DNA from: Chenggangzhangella methanolivorans
GTDB taxonomy: Bacteria; Pseudomonadota; Alphaproteobacteria; Rhizobiales; Methylopilaceae
DNA: 64,000 nt
Assembly (NCBI RefSeq): GCF_019797865.1
Contig: NZ_CP081869.1
Span: 3,249,501-3,313,500, forward strand
Direction of reading: 5' to 3'
Shown here piece after piece: positions 29,652 through 37,939 of this stretch (position 1 is its first letter; the number at the start of each line of letters is the position of its first letter). The notes under the pieces were generated by a model. The model had not been told where the DNA came from. It made no database searches and saw only the letters and a list, made by a program, of their open reading frames with translations. The translations under genes were made by a program, and so were the position numbers.

Positions 29652-31514
29652 TTGAACGCGGCGGCCCAGCGCGCGATATCGGGGGCCCAGTCCCCCAAGA
29701 CGACCGAAGGTTCGATCGCCCCCGTGTCCTCCGCCGCCTCCGCCGCGCTCGGGCCCCTGCCCGAATGGAACCTCTCCCATCTCTACGCCGGAACGGACGC
29801 GCCCGAGCTCAAACGCGACTTCGAGCGCTGCCTCGCCGACGCCAAGGCTTTCGAGGCGGCCTACAAGGGCGAGCTCGCCGAGCTCGCGGCCTCGGGCGGC
29901 CTGCTCAAGGCGGTGAAGGACTTCGAGGCGCTCGACGACCTCACGGGCCGCGTCGCCTCCTATGCCGGGCTCGTCTATTCGGAGGACACCTCCGACCCGA
30001 AGCGCTCCAAGTTCTACGGCGACTGCCAGCAGAAGCTGACCGACGTCTGGTCGCATCTCCTGTTCTTCACGCTCGAGCTCAACCGGCTCGAGGACGCCAT
30101 GCTGGACGCGGCGCTTCAGGACGAGGGCCTGGCGCATTACCGCCCGTTCCTCGACGACGTCCGCAAGGAGCGCCCGCACCAGCTCGAGGACCGGGTCGAG
30201 CAGCTCTTCCACGAGAAGTCGGTCACCGGCGGCTCGGCCTGGCGGCGCCTGTTCGACGAGACCGTCTCGGCCATGCGGTTCAAGGTCGGCGACGAGACGC
30301 TCACGCTGGAGCCGACGCTCAACCAGCTCCAGGACCCAGATCCCGCCATCCGCGAACGCGCCGCGGGCGCGCTCGCCGAGACCTTCAAGGCCAACACGCG
30401 CACCTTCGGCCTCATCACCAACGTGCTGGCCAAGGACAAGGAGATCTCGGACCGCTGGCGCTCCTTCGAGGACGTCGCCGACAGCCGGCATCTCGCAAAC
30501 CGCGTCGAGCGCGAGGTGGTGGACGCGCTGGTCTCGGCGGTGCGCGACGCCTATCCGCGGCTCTCGCACCGTTATTACGCGCTCAAAGCCAAGTGGTTCG
30601 GCATGGAGCGCCTCAACCACTGGGACCGCAACGCCCCGCTGCCGACGGCGCAGAGCCGCATCATCCCGTGGGACGAGGCGCGCGACACCGTGCTCGGCGC
30701 CTATGGGGGCTTCGCGCCCGAAATGGCCGACATCGCCCGCCGCTTCTTCGACGAGAGCTGGATCGACGCCCCGGCCCGTCCCGGCAAGGCGCCGGGCGCC
30801 TTCGCGCATCCCACCACGCCCTCGGCCCATCCTTACGTGCTGCTGAACTATCTCGGCCGCCCGCGCGACGTGATGACGCTCGCCCATGAGCTCGGCCATG
30901 GCGTGCATCAGGTGCTTGCGGGCGTCCAGGGCCCGCTGATGGCCCCGACGCCGCTGACGCTCGCCGAGACCGCGTCGGTGTTCGGCGAGATGCTCACTTT
31001 CCGGGCGATGCTCGCCAAGACCTCCGATCCCGCCCAACGCAAGGCGATGCTCGCCGGCAAGGTCGAGGACATGCTGAACACGGTGGTCCGGCAGATCGCC
31101 TTCTACACCTTCGAGCGCAGGATTCACCTGGAGCGCAAGGAGGGCGAGATCCCGGCCGAGCGCATCGGCGAGATCTGGATGGAGGTGCAGTCCGAGAGCC
31201 TGGGGCCCTCGATCCATCTCGGCGAGGGCTACGAGACCTTCTGGGTCTACATCTCGCACTTCACCCATTCGCCGTTCTACGTCTACGCCTACGCCTTCGG
31301 CGACTGCCTCGTGAACTCGCTCTACGCCGTCTACGAGAACGCCTCCGACGGCTTTGCGGAGCGCTATTTCGCGCTGCTGTCGGCCGGCGGCACCAAGCAT
31401 CACTCCGAGCTGCTGAAGCCCTTCGGCCTCGACGCCGCCGACCCCGCCTTCTGGTCGACGGGCCTCGGGCTGATCGAGCGCATGATCGGCGAGCTCGAGG
31501 CGATGGAGGCGTAA
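29652..31514 (+). CDS. M3 family oligoendopeptidase F-like
   Basis: 620-residue cytoplasmic zinc metallopeptidase degrading short peptides. The thermolysin-like motif HELGHGVHQ lies at about 413 and the downstream Glu ligand in LAETASVFGE. The N-terminal helical region (LPEWNLSHLYAG) is typical of PepF. The TTG at 29652 gives the longest frame. It lacks a clear ribosome site, and a GTG at 29724 just before the conserved LPEWNL region is an alternative start. It is divergent from the response regulator, with 97 bp between. Confidence 0.9.
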   Translation: MNAAAQRAISGAQSPKTTEGSIAPVSSAASAALGPLPEWNLSHLYAGTDAPELKRDFERCLADAKAFEAAYKGELAELAASGGLLKAVKDFEALDDLTGRVASYAGLVYSEDTSDPKRSKFYGDCQQKLTDVWSHLLFFTLELNRLEDAMLDAALQDEGLAHYRPFLDDVRKERPHQLEDRVEQLFHEKSVTGGSAWRRLFDETVSAMRFKVGDETLTLEPTLNQLQDPDPAIRERAAGALAETFKANTRTFGLITNVLAKDKEISDRWRSFEDVADSRHLANRVEREVVDALVSAVRDAYPRLSHRYYALKAKWFGMERLNHWDRNAPLPTAQSRIIPWDEARDTVLGAYGGFAPEMADIARRFFDESWIDAPARPGKAPGAFAHPTTPSAHPYVLLNYLGRPRDVMTLAHELGHGVHQVLAGVQGPLMAPTPLTLAETASVFGEMLTFRAMLAKTSDPAQRKAMLAGKVEDMLNTVVRQIAFYTFERRIHLERKEGEIPAERIGEIWMEVQSESLGPSIHLGEGYETFWVYISHFTHSPFYVYAYAFGDCLVNSLYAVYENASDGFAERYFALLSAGGTKHHSELLKPFGLDAADPAFWSTGLGLIERMIGELEAMEA

Positions 31515-31581
31515 GGGCTCCGGCTCTGACGAAGACTCGCGCCGGCCGAGCTGCGGCGCGAGCCCTCCCGAACCGCCGCCC

Positions 31582-32046
31582 GTCATCCCGGCCGAAGAGC
31601 CGGGATCCAGATCCGATCCGGTTTCTCCAGACTCCCTCCGCGGCGTCGGCTCTGGATCCCGGGTCAGGCCCGGGATGACGGGGTGGTTCGGGCGCGTCGA
31701 TCGGGCAGGGGTGCGGTCCAGGCGGGGGCGTGGTCTCGGCCCGGAGGCCGTCGAGCCCCGCCGCCGTCATCCCGGCCGAAGAGCCGGGATCCAGAACCGA
31801 GGCGTTCGATCCAGATCCTGCCGCGGGGGCGGTTCCGGATCCCGGGTGAGGCCCGGGATGAGGGGATGGTTCGGGCGCGTCGATCGGGCAGGGGTGCGGT
31901 CCGGGCGGGGACGCGGTCTCGGCCCGGAGACCGTCGAGCCCCGCCGCCGTCATCCCGGCCGCAGAGCCGGGATCCAGAACCGATCCGGCCGCTCCAGACT
32001 CCCGCCGCGGCGTCGGTTCTGGATCCCGGGTCAAGCCCGGGATGAC
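31582..32046. repeat. Three tandem copies of a palindromic repeat, GTCATCCCGG family
   Basis: Copies at 31582-31679, 31766-31862 and 31949-32046, a period of 184 then 183 bp. The roughly 86-bp spacers between copies are near-identical to each other (GGTTCGGGCGCGTCGATCGG... to CCGTCGAGCCCCGCCGCC). The whole palindrome-plus-spacer unit has therefore been duplicated. The palindrome family is the same as at 23294-23728. The rest of the 31515-32250 gap holds nothing recognisable. Confidence 0.88.
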
Positions 32047-32250
32047 GGGCGTGTTTCCCCCGGCGTCGTCTGAGGCCAAGCCTTTCGACCCGGGGCCGCG
32101 CGGGCCGTCGCCCAAAACTCCAAAGGAGCGAAAAAACAACGTTCCGCAACCCGATGTCTTGACTTGACTGAGTCTTTTCCGCAATTCAGCCTGATTCGTC
32201 GCCAATGAGTTAATGCGTCGGGGCTTTTGGGGAATCGGGACTTCAACGTC

Positions 32251-33166
32251 ATGTCCGACCTGTCCAGCGCGGCGTTCGCCTTCGGCGTCGCCGCCACCTT
32301 CCTGGCGGCGACCAGCGCGCATGCGGTCGACGCCGCCGCCACGCCGCAGGCCGTCGCGCTCGTCTCCGGCGGCGTCGCCGCCAAGCCCGCCGACGATCCC
32401 TCGCTCCCGAAGGTCGAGATGGCGCCCGCCGGCGAGAGCCGCCGGTCCGACGGCGCCGAGGCCACGCTCGACGGCCTCGCCCGCGACTGCGCCAATCTCG
32501 GCGCCGAGACGATCTGCAAGATCGCGCTCGTCGGCGAGGGCGCGCGCCGCAAGGCCGGCGCCGCCGCCGCGATCGACGCGCCCATGACCATCGAGGTGAA
32601 GGACGGCGACGGCCGCTCCATCGAGACCCGGCGGATCAGCCTCAAGGTCGAGATGCCGGAAGGGGTCCAGAAGGTCTCGTTCCGCCATGTCGAGGAGAAC
32701 GTCTCGCTGCCGCCGGCCTCCGCCGCCGGCTATGGCGGCTGGACCATCGTGGTCGGGCTCGAGCCGGGCGACGCGAGCGTCGCGGACGCCGCCGGCGACG
32801 ACGGCGAGATCGAACAGGTCGCGCCGCCCCCGCGCCAAGTCCAAGCGCTCGCGCTCGGCGCGGGCCAAGGCGGTGCGGCAGGCCCGCACCGCGGCCGCGC
32901 GCCAGCAGCCGGCCCAGCCCGCCCAGCCGCCGGTGGCGGTGTCGACGAGGCCGCTCGCCGCGCCGCCCACCATCACCACCACGACCAATGGCGGGCCGCT
33001 GGCGCGCGCCGCGCAGGGCTTCACCGAGCGCCGCGACACCGCGCTCCAGGCCGACCGCGTCCGCGCCGCGCAGGCCCGCCGCCAGGGCCAGGCGGCTCCG
33101 CGTGGGCAGGCCCAGCCGCAGGCCGCCGCCCAGCCGCAGCCGGCGGTGCGCACCGCCAACCGCTGA
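32251..33166 (+). CDS. Exported hypothetical protein with basic, Ala/Gln/Arg-rich tail (frameshifted)
   Basis: About 304 residues, function unrecognised. A hydrophobic leader ends at SAHAVDA, a likely signal-peptidase site. A compact middle part includes two Cys (RDCANLGAETICKIALVG) and a beta-rich stretch IEVKDGDGRSIETRRISLKV. One extra C at about 32838 (C5 for C4) breaks the frame. The corrected tail reads APPRAKSKRSRSARAKAVRQ and continues Gln/Ala/Pro/Arg-rich to NR at 33166. The basic tail may bind an anionic cell-wall or nucleic polymer. ATG 32251 was chosen; a TTG at 32227 is in frame. Confidence 0.6.
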
Positions 33167-33212
33167 GGCGGCTGGTGGGCTCGAGCGCGACGGCTTCAGG
33201 ATGACACGCCAC

Positions 33213-33303
33213 GTCATGCCCGCGTCTTCGCGGGCGTCCACGGCTTCGGCGTAGCGCCCGACGTTCCTGGACAGTCGCGGACGCCCGGCTCCGCCGGGCA
33301 TGG
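33213..33303. repeat. Palindromic intergenic repeat, GTCATGCCCG family
   Basis: Starts GTCATGCCCGCG and ends CCGCCGGGCATGG, with internal arms GCGGGCGTCCA and GCGGACGCCCG. It lies between convergent genes, as does the related copy at 14619. Confidence 0.7.
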
Positions 33304-33329
33304 CGGCGTGAGCGGACGAGCGTCCCGCT

Positions 33330-34211
33330 TCAGCCGACCGCGGCGACCGCCGCGCGCGCGACGTCGGCGTGGATCGCGTCGCGGCCGTCGCCGTCGAGCG
33401 TTGAGCCGGTGAGGTAGCAGGCGAGCACCAGCGGCGCGCCGGCGGGCGGCCAGATCACCGCGACGTCGTTCGCGGTGCCGTTCGCCCCGCCGCCGGTCTT
33501 GTCGCCCGCGGCCCAGCCTTGCGGCAGGCCTGCGCGGAGCCGCGCCGCGCCCGTGCGCCCGTCGACCAGCCAGCGCGTCAGCGCGCCCCGCGATGAGGGG
33601 GTCAGAACCTCTCCGAAGACGAGCCGCTCGACCGACAGCGCCATCGCCTCGGGCGTCGTGGTGTCGCGCGGGTCGCCGGGCGCGGCCTCGTTGAGCGCGG
33701 GCTCGATGCGGTCGAGCCGGCTCTCGGGATCGCCGATCGAGCGGGCGAAACGGGTCAGCCCCTTGGGGCCGCCGACCGAGGGCAGCAGCAGGTTGGCGCT
33801 GGCGTTGTCGCTCAGCGTCATCGTGGCCTCGCAGAGATCCCGGACGCTCGCCTCGCCGCCCACGCGCGACTGCGCGAAGGGCGAATGCTCGACGAGGTCG
33901 GCGGCCGTGACGGGCAGGCGCCGGTCGAGGCTCTCGGTCCCTGCGTCGACCCGCGCGAGCACGGACGCGGCGAGCAGCGTCTTGAACGTCGAGGTGATCG
34001 GAAAGCGCTCGGACCCGCGCGAGGACCAGCGCCGCGGGCCGCCGACCTCGACGAGCGCGACCCCGAGCCGGCCGCCGCTCTTCGCCTCCAGCGCGTCGAG
34101 CGTCGCGGCGAAACGGTCGCGGGCGGCGTCGTCCGGCGTTTCAGCGCGCGCGGGAAGGCGGCCGGCGAGCGCCGCGGCGAGGCCGAGCGTCAGGACCGTC
34201 CGCCGCCGCAT
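33330..34211 (-). CDS. Class A beta-lactamase
   Basis: 293-residue periplasmic serine beta-lactamase. The signal is MRRRTVLTLGLAAALAG with cleavage near ARAE. Active-site motifs are complete: STFK at 74-77 (nucleophile Ser74), SDN at 134-136, the omega-loop E170-P-A-L-N, and KTG at 238-240. ATG 34211 has GAGGGAGA upstream; a further ATG at 34244 overlaps the preceding gene's stop. It looks chromosomal: composition matches its neighbours and there is no mobile element. The substrate spectrum cannot be told from sequence here. Confidence 0.93.
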   Translation of the reverse strand: MRRRTVLTLGLAAALAGRLPARAETPDDAARDRFAATLDALEAKSGGRLGVALVEVGGPRRWSSRGSERFPITSTFKTLLAASVLARVDAGTESLDRRLPVTAADLVEHSPFAQSRVGGEASVRDLCEATMTLSDNASANLLLPSVGGPKGLTRFARSIGDPESRLDRIEPALNEAAPGDPRDTTTPEAMALSVERLVFGEVLTPSSRGALTRWLVDGRTGAARLRAGLPQGWAAGDKTGGGANGTANDVAVIWPPAGAPLVLACYLTGSTLDGDGRDAIHADVARAAVAAVG

Positions 34212-34240
34212 CGCCGTCTCCCTCTTCGGTCGCGCCTCCC

Positions 34241-34870
34241 TCACGCGGGGCGGCCGAGGCGCTCCCGCACGAAGGCCTTCACGGCGGCGCCGTCATGGCC
34301 GAGCGTCGCCTCCTCGACATAGAGCGCGCCGCCCATCGCGAGCCGCAGGAACCAGACGCCGTCCTGCGAGAACTCTTCCGTGATCATGTCCCATCGCGCG
34401 GCGAACACGTAGGCCTCGTCGCCCTGCGCCGCGCCGTCGTCGCCGATGACGAGCGTCGTCGGGCGCTGGAGCGTCGGCAGGCTGTCGTAGATGCGGCGCA
34501 TCTGGCCGCCCTGGAGCGCGCCGGCGAGGATCGCGAGCGCCGCCATGCCGGCGAGCGCGAGGCCGACGCCGAGGCCTGCGACGCCCCAGCCGCTGAACGT
34601 CGTCGACCAGCCGCCGTCGGTGAAGAGGACGAGCGCGGCGTCGAGGCCGATCGCGTTCTGCTGGCTGAAGACGGCGAAGAAGATCGCGAAGACGACGAGC
34701 CACAGGATCACGTTGCGCGTCATGCTCCCGCCGGCCCGCATGGGCGCTGCGAGCCGCATCTGCATCGCCGACCACGGACGGAAGGGCAGGGCCCCGGCGG
34801 GCAAGCGCCAGCGGGTCTCGCCGAGCGCGACCCCGGGCTCGGCCGGCCCTGCGCCGATGTCGTGCGTCAT
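34241..34870 (-). CDS. Hypothetical inner-membrane protein
   Basis: 209 residues, not recognised. Two hydrophobic segments, NVILWLVVFAIFFAVFSQ and GWGVAGLGVGLALAGMAALA, are followed by a soluble C-terminal domain (TLVIGDDGAAQGDEAYVFAA, MITEEFSQDGVWFL). It overlaps or abuts the beta-lactamase gene downstream and starts 20 bp beyond the F0 operon terminator. Confidence 0.65.
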   Translation of the reverse strand: MTHDIGAGPAEPGVALGETRWRLPAGALPFRPWSAMQMRLAAPMRAGGSMTRNVILWLVVFAIFFAVFSQQNAIGLDAALVLFTDGGWSTTFSGWGVAGLGVGLALAGMAALAILAGALQGGQMRRIYDSLPTLQRPTTLVIGDDGAAQGDEAYVFAARWDMITEEFSQDGVWFLRLAMGGALYVEEATLGHDGAAVKAFVRERLGRPA

Positions 34871-34885
34871 GTCGGGCTCCCCGCA

Positions 34886-34915
34886 AACGAAAAGGCCGCC
34901 TTGCGGCGGCCTCGT
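34886..34915 (-). terminator. Rho-independent terminator of the F0 operon
   Basis: On the minus strand GGCCGCC-GCAA-GGCGGCC is followed by TTTTCGTTTG. The stem uses 34894-34900 and 34905-34911, 28 bp after the atpF stop. Confidence 0.8.
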
Positions 34916-34942
34916 CTTGTCGTCAGGCGCGCCAAGAGCGCG

Positions 34943-35425
34943 TCAGTTGAGCTTGGCGCGGATTTCCGACAGGCCCTTCTCGAAGAGCTGGTCGCCGAAG
35001 CCGGACTTGGCCTCGCCCGAAAGCACGCGCTCGGCGGCCGCGACCGCGGCGTCGGCCGCGGCGGAGCGGACTTCCGCGACCGCCTGGCTTTCGGCGAGCG
35101 CGATCTTCTGCTCGGCCGCCTTGGTGCGGCGGGCGACGAACTCCTCGGCCTTCGCCTTGGCGTCGGCGGCGTAGGCGGCCGCGTCCTTCTTGGCGTTGGC
35201 GACGATCTCCTGCGCCTCCTTCTCGGCCTCCTCACGCTTGCGCTTGTAGTCGGCGAGCATGCGGGCGGCGTCTTCGCGAAGGCTGCGGGCCTCGTCGAGC
35301 TCGGCCTTGATCTTGGCCGAGCGGCTGTCGAGAGCGCCGAGGATCTTGGCCGGCGCGCCGACATAGACCACGATGCCCATGAAGATCAGGAAGGCGACCA
35401 GCACCCAGATGTCGGGAGTACCCAT
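34943..35425 (-). CDS. atpF: ATP synthase F0 subunit b
   Basis: 160 residues. One N-terminal membrane helix (WVLVAFLIFMGIVVYVG) is followed by a long charged alpha-helical stalk (ARSLREDAARMLADYKRKRE). It forms the peripheral stator with b'. Last gene of the atpI-B-E-b'-b operon, ended by a hairpin terminator. Confidence 0.95.
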   Translation of the reverse strand: MGTPDIWVLVAFLIFMGIVVYVGAPAKILGALDSRSAKIKAELDEARSLREDAARMLADYKRKREEAEKEAQEIVANAKKDAAAYAADAKAKAEEFVARRTKAAEQKIALAESQAVAEVRSAAADAAVAAAERVLSGEAKSGFGDQLFEKGLSEIRAKLN

Positions 35426-35437
35426 CGTGCTGTCTCC

Positions 35438-36061
35438 TCAGCGCGCGAGCGAGGCGTCGACCGCCTGCTCGACGGCCCCGCCCTCGGCCGGGCGGCCGGT
35501 CAGGCGCTCGACGATCGCCGAGGCCGCGTCGACCGCGATGCCGCGGACGTTGCCGAGCGCGGACGCCTTGGCGTCGGCGATCTGCGTCTCCGAGGCGTCG
35601 AGCTTGGCGTTGAGCTCGCTCTCGAGCCTGGCGCGGTGCTCGTCGGCCTCCTTGGAGACCTGCTCGTGCACCTCGGCCGCGATGCGGTGGCCTTCGGCGC
35701 GCGCGTCGGCGAGCGTCTTCTCGTAGGAGGCGATCGCCTCGTCGGTCTCGGCCTTGAGGCGGTTGGCCTCGGCGAGATCGCCCTCGATGCGTTCGGCCCG
35801 GCCCTCGAGGATGTTCTGGACGCGCGGCAGCGCGACCTTCGACATCAGCAGGTAGAGCGCGCCGAAGAAGATCGCGAGCCAGAACAGCTGACCCGCGAAG
35901 GTCTCGCTGTTGAACGGCGGGAACGGCGCCTTGTGGGCTCCGCCATGCGCCTCGGTTCCCGCATGGGTCTCCGCGGGCGCCGCGCCAGACTGGCCGGGCG
36001 CGCCGTGGTCGGCCTGCGCGAGGACGTAGAGGCCAGACGGCCCGATCTTCTCGAACATCAC
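35438..36061 (-). CDS. atpF': ATP synthase F0 subunit b'
   Basis: 207 residues. A Gly/His/Ala-rich N-terminal extension (about 1-50) precedes the membrane helix FAGQLFWLAIFFGALYLLMS and a coiled-coil stalk. The divergent second b subunit is typical of photosynthetic and related alphaproteobacteria. It lies 12 bp upstream of atpF. Confidence 0.93.
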   Translation of the reverse strand: MMFEKIGPSGLYVLAQADHGAPGQSGAAPAETHAGTEAHGGAHKAPFPPFNSETFAGQLFWLAIFFGALYLLMSKVALPRVQNILEGRAERIEGDLAEANRLKAETDEAIASYEKTLADARAEGHRIAAEVHEQVSKEADEHRARLESELNAKLDASETQIADAKASALGNVRGIAVDAASAIVERLTGRPAEGGAVEQAVDASLAR

Positions 36062-36141
36062 GGCTCCATAGGCCTACGCGGCGCCGCTCGATCGGGCGCC
36101 GCGCAAACGCGGGACTTCAGGTCGTACGGTTTCGTGTTCGC

Positions 36142-36366
36142 TCAGACGGCGAACAGGAGGAGCAGCGCGACGAGCAGCGAGAAGATGCCGAGCGCTTCCG
36201 TCACGGCGAAGCCGAAGATCAGGCGGGCGAACTGGCCGTCGGCGGCCGAGGGGTTGCGCAGCGCGCCGGCGAGGTAGGCCGCGAAGATCGAGCCCACGCC
36301 GATGCCGGCGCCGCCCATGCCGAGGGTCGCGAGGCCCGCGCCGATGTACTTGCCCATATCTTCCAT
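36142..36366 (-). CDS. atpE: ATP synthase F0 subunit c
   Basis: 74-residue hairpin of two membrane helices. The polar loop is RNPSA, and the proton-binding acid is the Glu in [10 protein letters not shown]. Glycine-rich first helix ([20 protein letters not shown]) packs into the rotor ring. Confidence 0.96.
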   Translation of the reverse strand: MEDMGKYIGAGLATLGMGGAGIGVGSIFAAYLAGALRNPSAADGQFARLIFGFAVTEALGIFSLLVALLLLFAV

Positions 36367-36436
36367 AGTTCTGCTCCTTCGGGTCGTCCGGTGTGTTTCC
36401 GAGAACGGCGGGGTGTCGGCCGGCGCTTGGTCGCGC

Positions 36437-37183
36437 TCAGTGGCCGGGGTGGATGGCGTCGTTGAGGTAGATGCAGGTCAGGATCGTGAAGACGTAGGCC
36501 TGCAGGAAGGCGACCAGGAACTCGAGCGCGGTGATCGCGACGGTCATGGCGAGCGGGAGGATGCCGACGAGCAGGCCCGCGGTCCCGAGCGCGCCCGAGA
36601 GCATCACGATGAAGCCCGCGAACACCTTCAGGGTGATGTGGCCGGCCAGCATGTTGGCGAAGAGACGAACCGAGAGGCTGATCGGGCGCGAGAGGAACGA
36701 GATGACCTCTATCAGCACCACGAGCGGCAGGATGTAGCCGGGAACGCCGGACGGCACGAACAGCTTCAGGAAGTGCATGCCGTGCTTCATGAAGCCGTAG
36801 ACGATCACGGTGGTGATCACGAGCATCGCGAGCGCGAAGGTGACGATGATGTGGCTCGTCACCGTGAAGCTGAAGGGAATGAGGCCGATCAGGTTCGCGA
36901 CCAGCACGAACATGAAGAGCGAAAACACCAGCGGGAAGAACTTCATGCCGGCCTTGCCGGCGGTCTGCCCGATCGTGTTCGCCACGAACTCGTAGGACAT
37001 TTCGGCGAGCGACTGGAGGCGGCCGGGCACCAGGGTGCGGCTCGCGGTCGCGAACATCAGGAAGCCGACGCTCACCGCGACGGTGGCGGCCATGTAGGCG
37101 GACGAATTGGTGAAAGCGAGAGCGCCGTCGCCAATCAGGGGGACGATGGTGAACTGGTGGATCGGATCGTTTGCCGCAGCCAT
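36437..37183 (-). CDS. atpB: ATP synthase F0 subunit a
   Basis: 248 residues, about six membrane segments. The essential stator Arg lies in [15 protein letters not shown] and the proton half-channel segment in [19 protein letters not shown] 37183. It lies 62 bp downstream of atpI. Confidence 0.96.
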   Translation of the reverse strand: MAAANDPIHQFTIVPLIGDGALAFTNSSAYMAATVAVSVGFLMFATASRTLVPGRLQSLAEMSYEFVANTIGQTAGKAGMKFFPLVFSLFMFVLVANLIGLIPFSFTVTSHIIVTFALAMLVITTVIVYGFMKHGMHFLKLFVPSGVPGYILPLVVLIEVISFLSRPISLSVRLFANMLAGHITLKVFAGFIVMLSGALGTAGLLVGILPLAMTVAITALEFLVAFLQAYVFTILTCIYLNDAIHPGH

Positions 37184-37245
37184 CGTCCCTGTCGTTCATC
37201 CTGGACGGCGTCGCCGCCGTCGCCTCGCCAAACCGGCGGACCCCG

Positions 37246-37617
37246 TCAGGGGCCTTCGCTGGTCGTTCCGCCCGGGCCGGACTTGAGTCCAGCCGAGCGC
37301 ATCACGTTCAGCGTTCCGGCCGCAAAGCCCAGCAGCAGGAACACGATCAACCCCCAGGGCGACGTGCCCAGGAAGTGATCGAACAGCCATCCGACCACGC
37401 CGCCGGCGATGACGCCGGCCACGAACTCGGAGCTGAGTTGCAGCGCGCGCGCAAGGCCGGAGGCGTCGGAGCGCGGTTTCCGCGTTCCGGCGTCTTCGGC
37501 CTCTCTAAGGTCCGAACGCCGCTTCAGCTCCTGGGCGAGCCGCTCGCGCCGCTCCGCCAGATCGCCGTCGGTCCGGGAACTGTTCGGCGTGGGAGATCCT
37601 TCGGAGCCTTGCGTCAT
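37246..37617 (-). CDS. atpI: ATP synthase assembly protein AtpI
   Basis: 123 residues. A hydrophilic N terminus (about 1-60, ERRERLAQELKRRSD) precedes two membrane helices (FVAGVIAGGVVGWLFDHF, PWGLIVFLLLGFAAGTLNV), the AtpI/Atp1 pattern. ATG 37617 was chosen because it gives the family length and follows the operon promoter by about 50 bp. Confidence 0.9.
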   Translation of the reverse strand: MTQGSEGSPTPNSSRTDGDLAERRERLAQELKRRSDLREAEDAGTRKPRSDASGLARALQLSSEFVAGVIAGGVVGWLFDHFLGTSPWGLIVFLLLGFAAGTLNVMRSAGLKSGPGGTTSEGP

Positions 37618-37672
37618 TCGCGTCAGCCTTTCCGGACCCCCGGCAGGCCGATCACCCCCGAAAACCGCGCGC

Positions 37673-37701
37673 ACCCTAGTTTTTGGGCCTTGGCGTGTCA
37701 A
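37673..37701 (-). promoter_or_regulatory. Promoter of the F0 ATP synthase operon
   Basis: On the minus strand TTGACA (37696-37701) and TAGGGT (37673-37678) are spaced by 17 bp. The start would be near 37666, giving a leader of about 50 nt to atpI. The rest of the 37618-37939 gap holds only a short CCTCCCTCCCCTGGGACAGG palindrome-like patch near 37870-37910. Confidence 0.55.
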
Positions 37702-37939
37702 GGTTCCGCCGCAAAGCGCCAAGTATGTGATTCGCAAGGAAAAATCGCCTTTTGCGAGGCCCGCGACGCGATGTCCTAAAGACTAAAGAGCCGGCGCGCC
37801 CCGCGCGTCCTCTTGCGCCGCGGGCTTGAGGCAAGGGCGCCTCCTCTTGCGTGGACGTCTCCCGGCATGGGCGCCTCCCTCCCCTGGGACAGGGGAGGGC
37901 AGGGTGGGGTGGGCGTCAGAAGGCGCGAACCCGCGCCGT

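Noticed and set aside
29580..31586. 668-codon open frame on the minus strand
   Set aside because: Shadow of the M3 peptidase, which has the HELGH motif on the plus strand.
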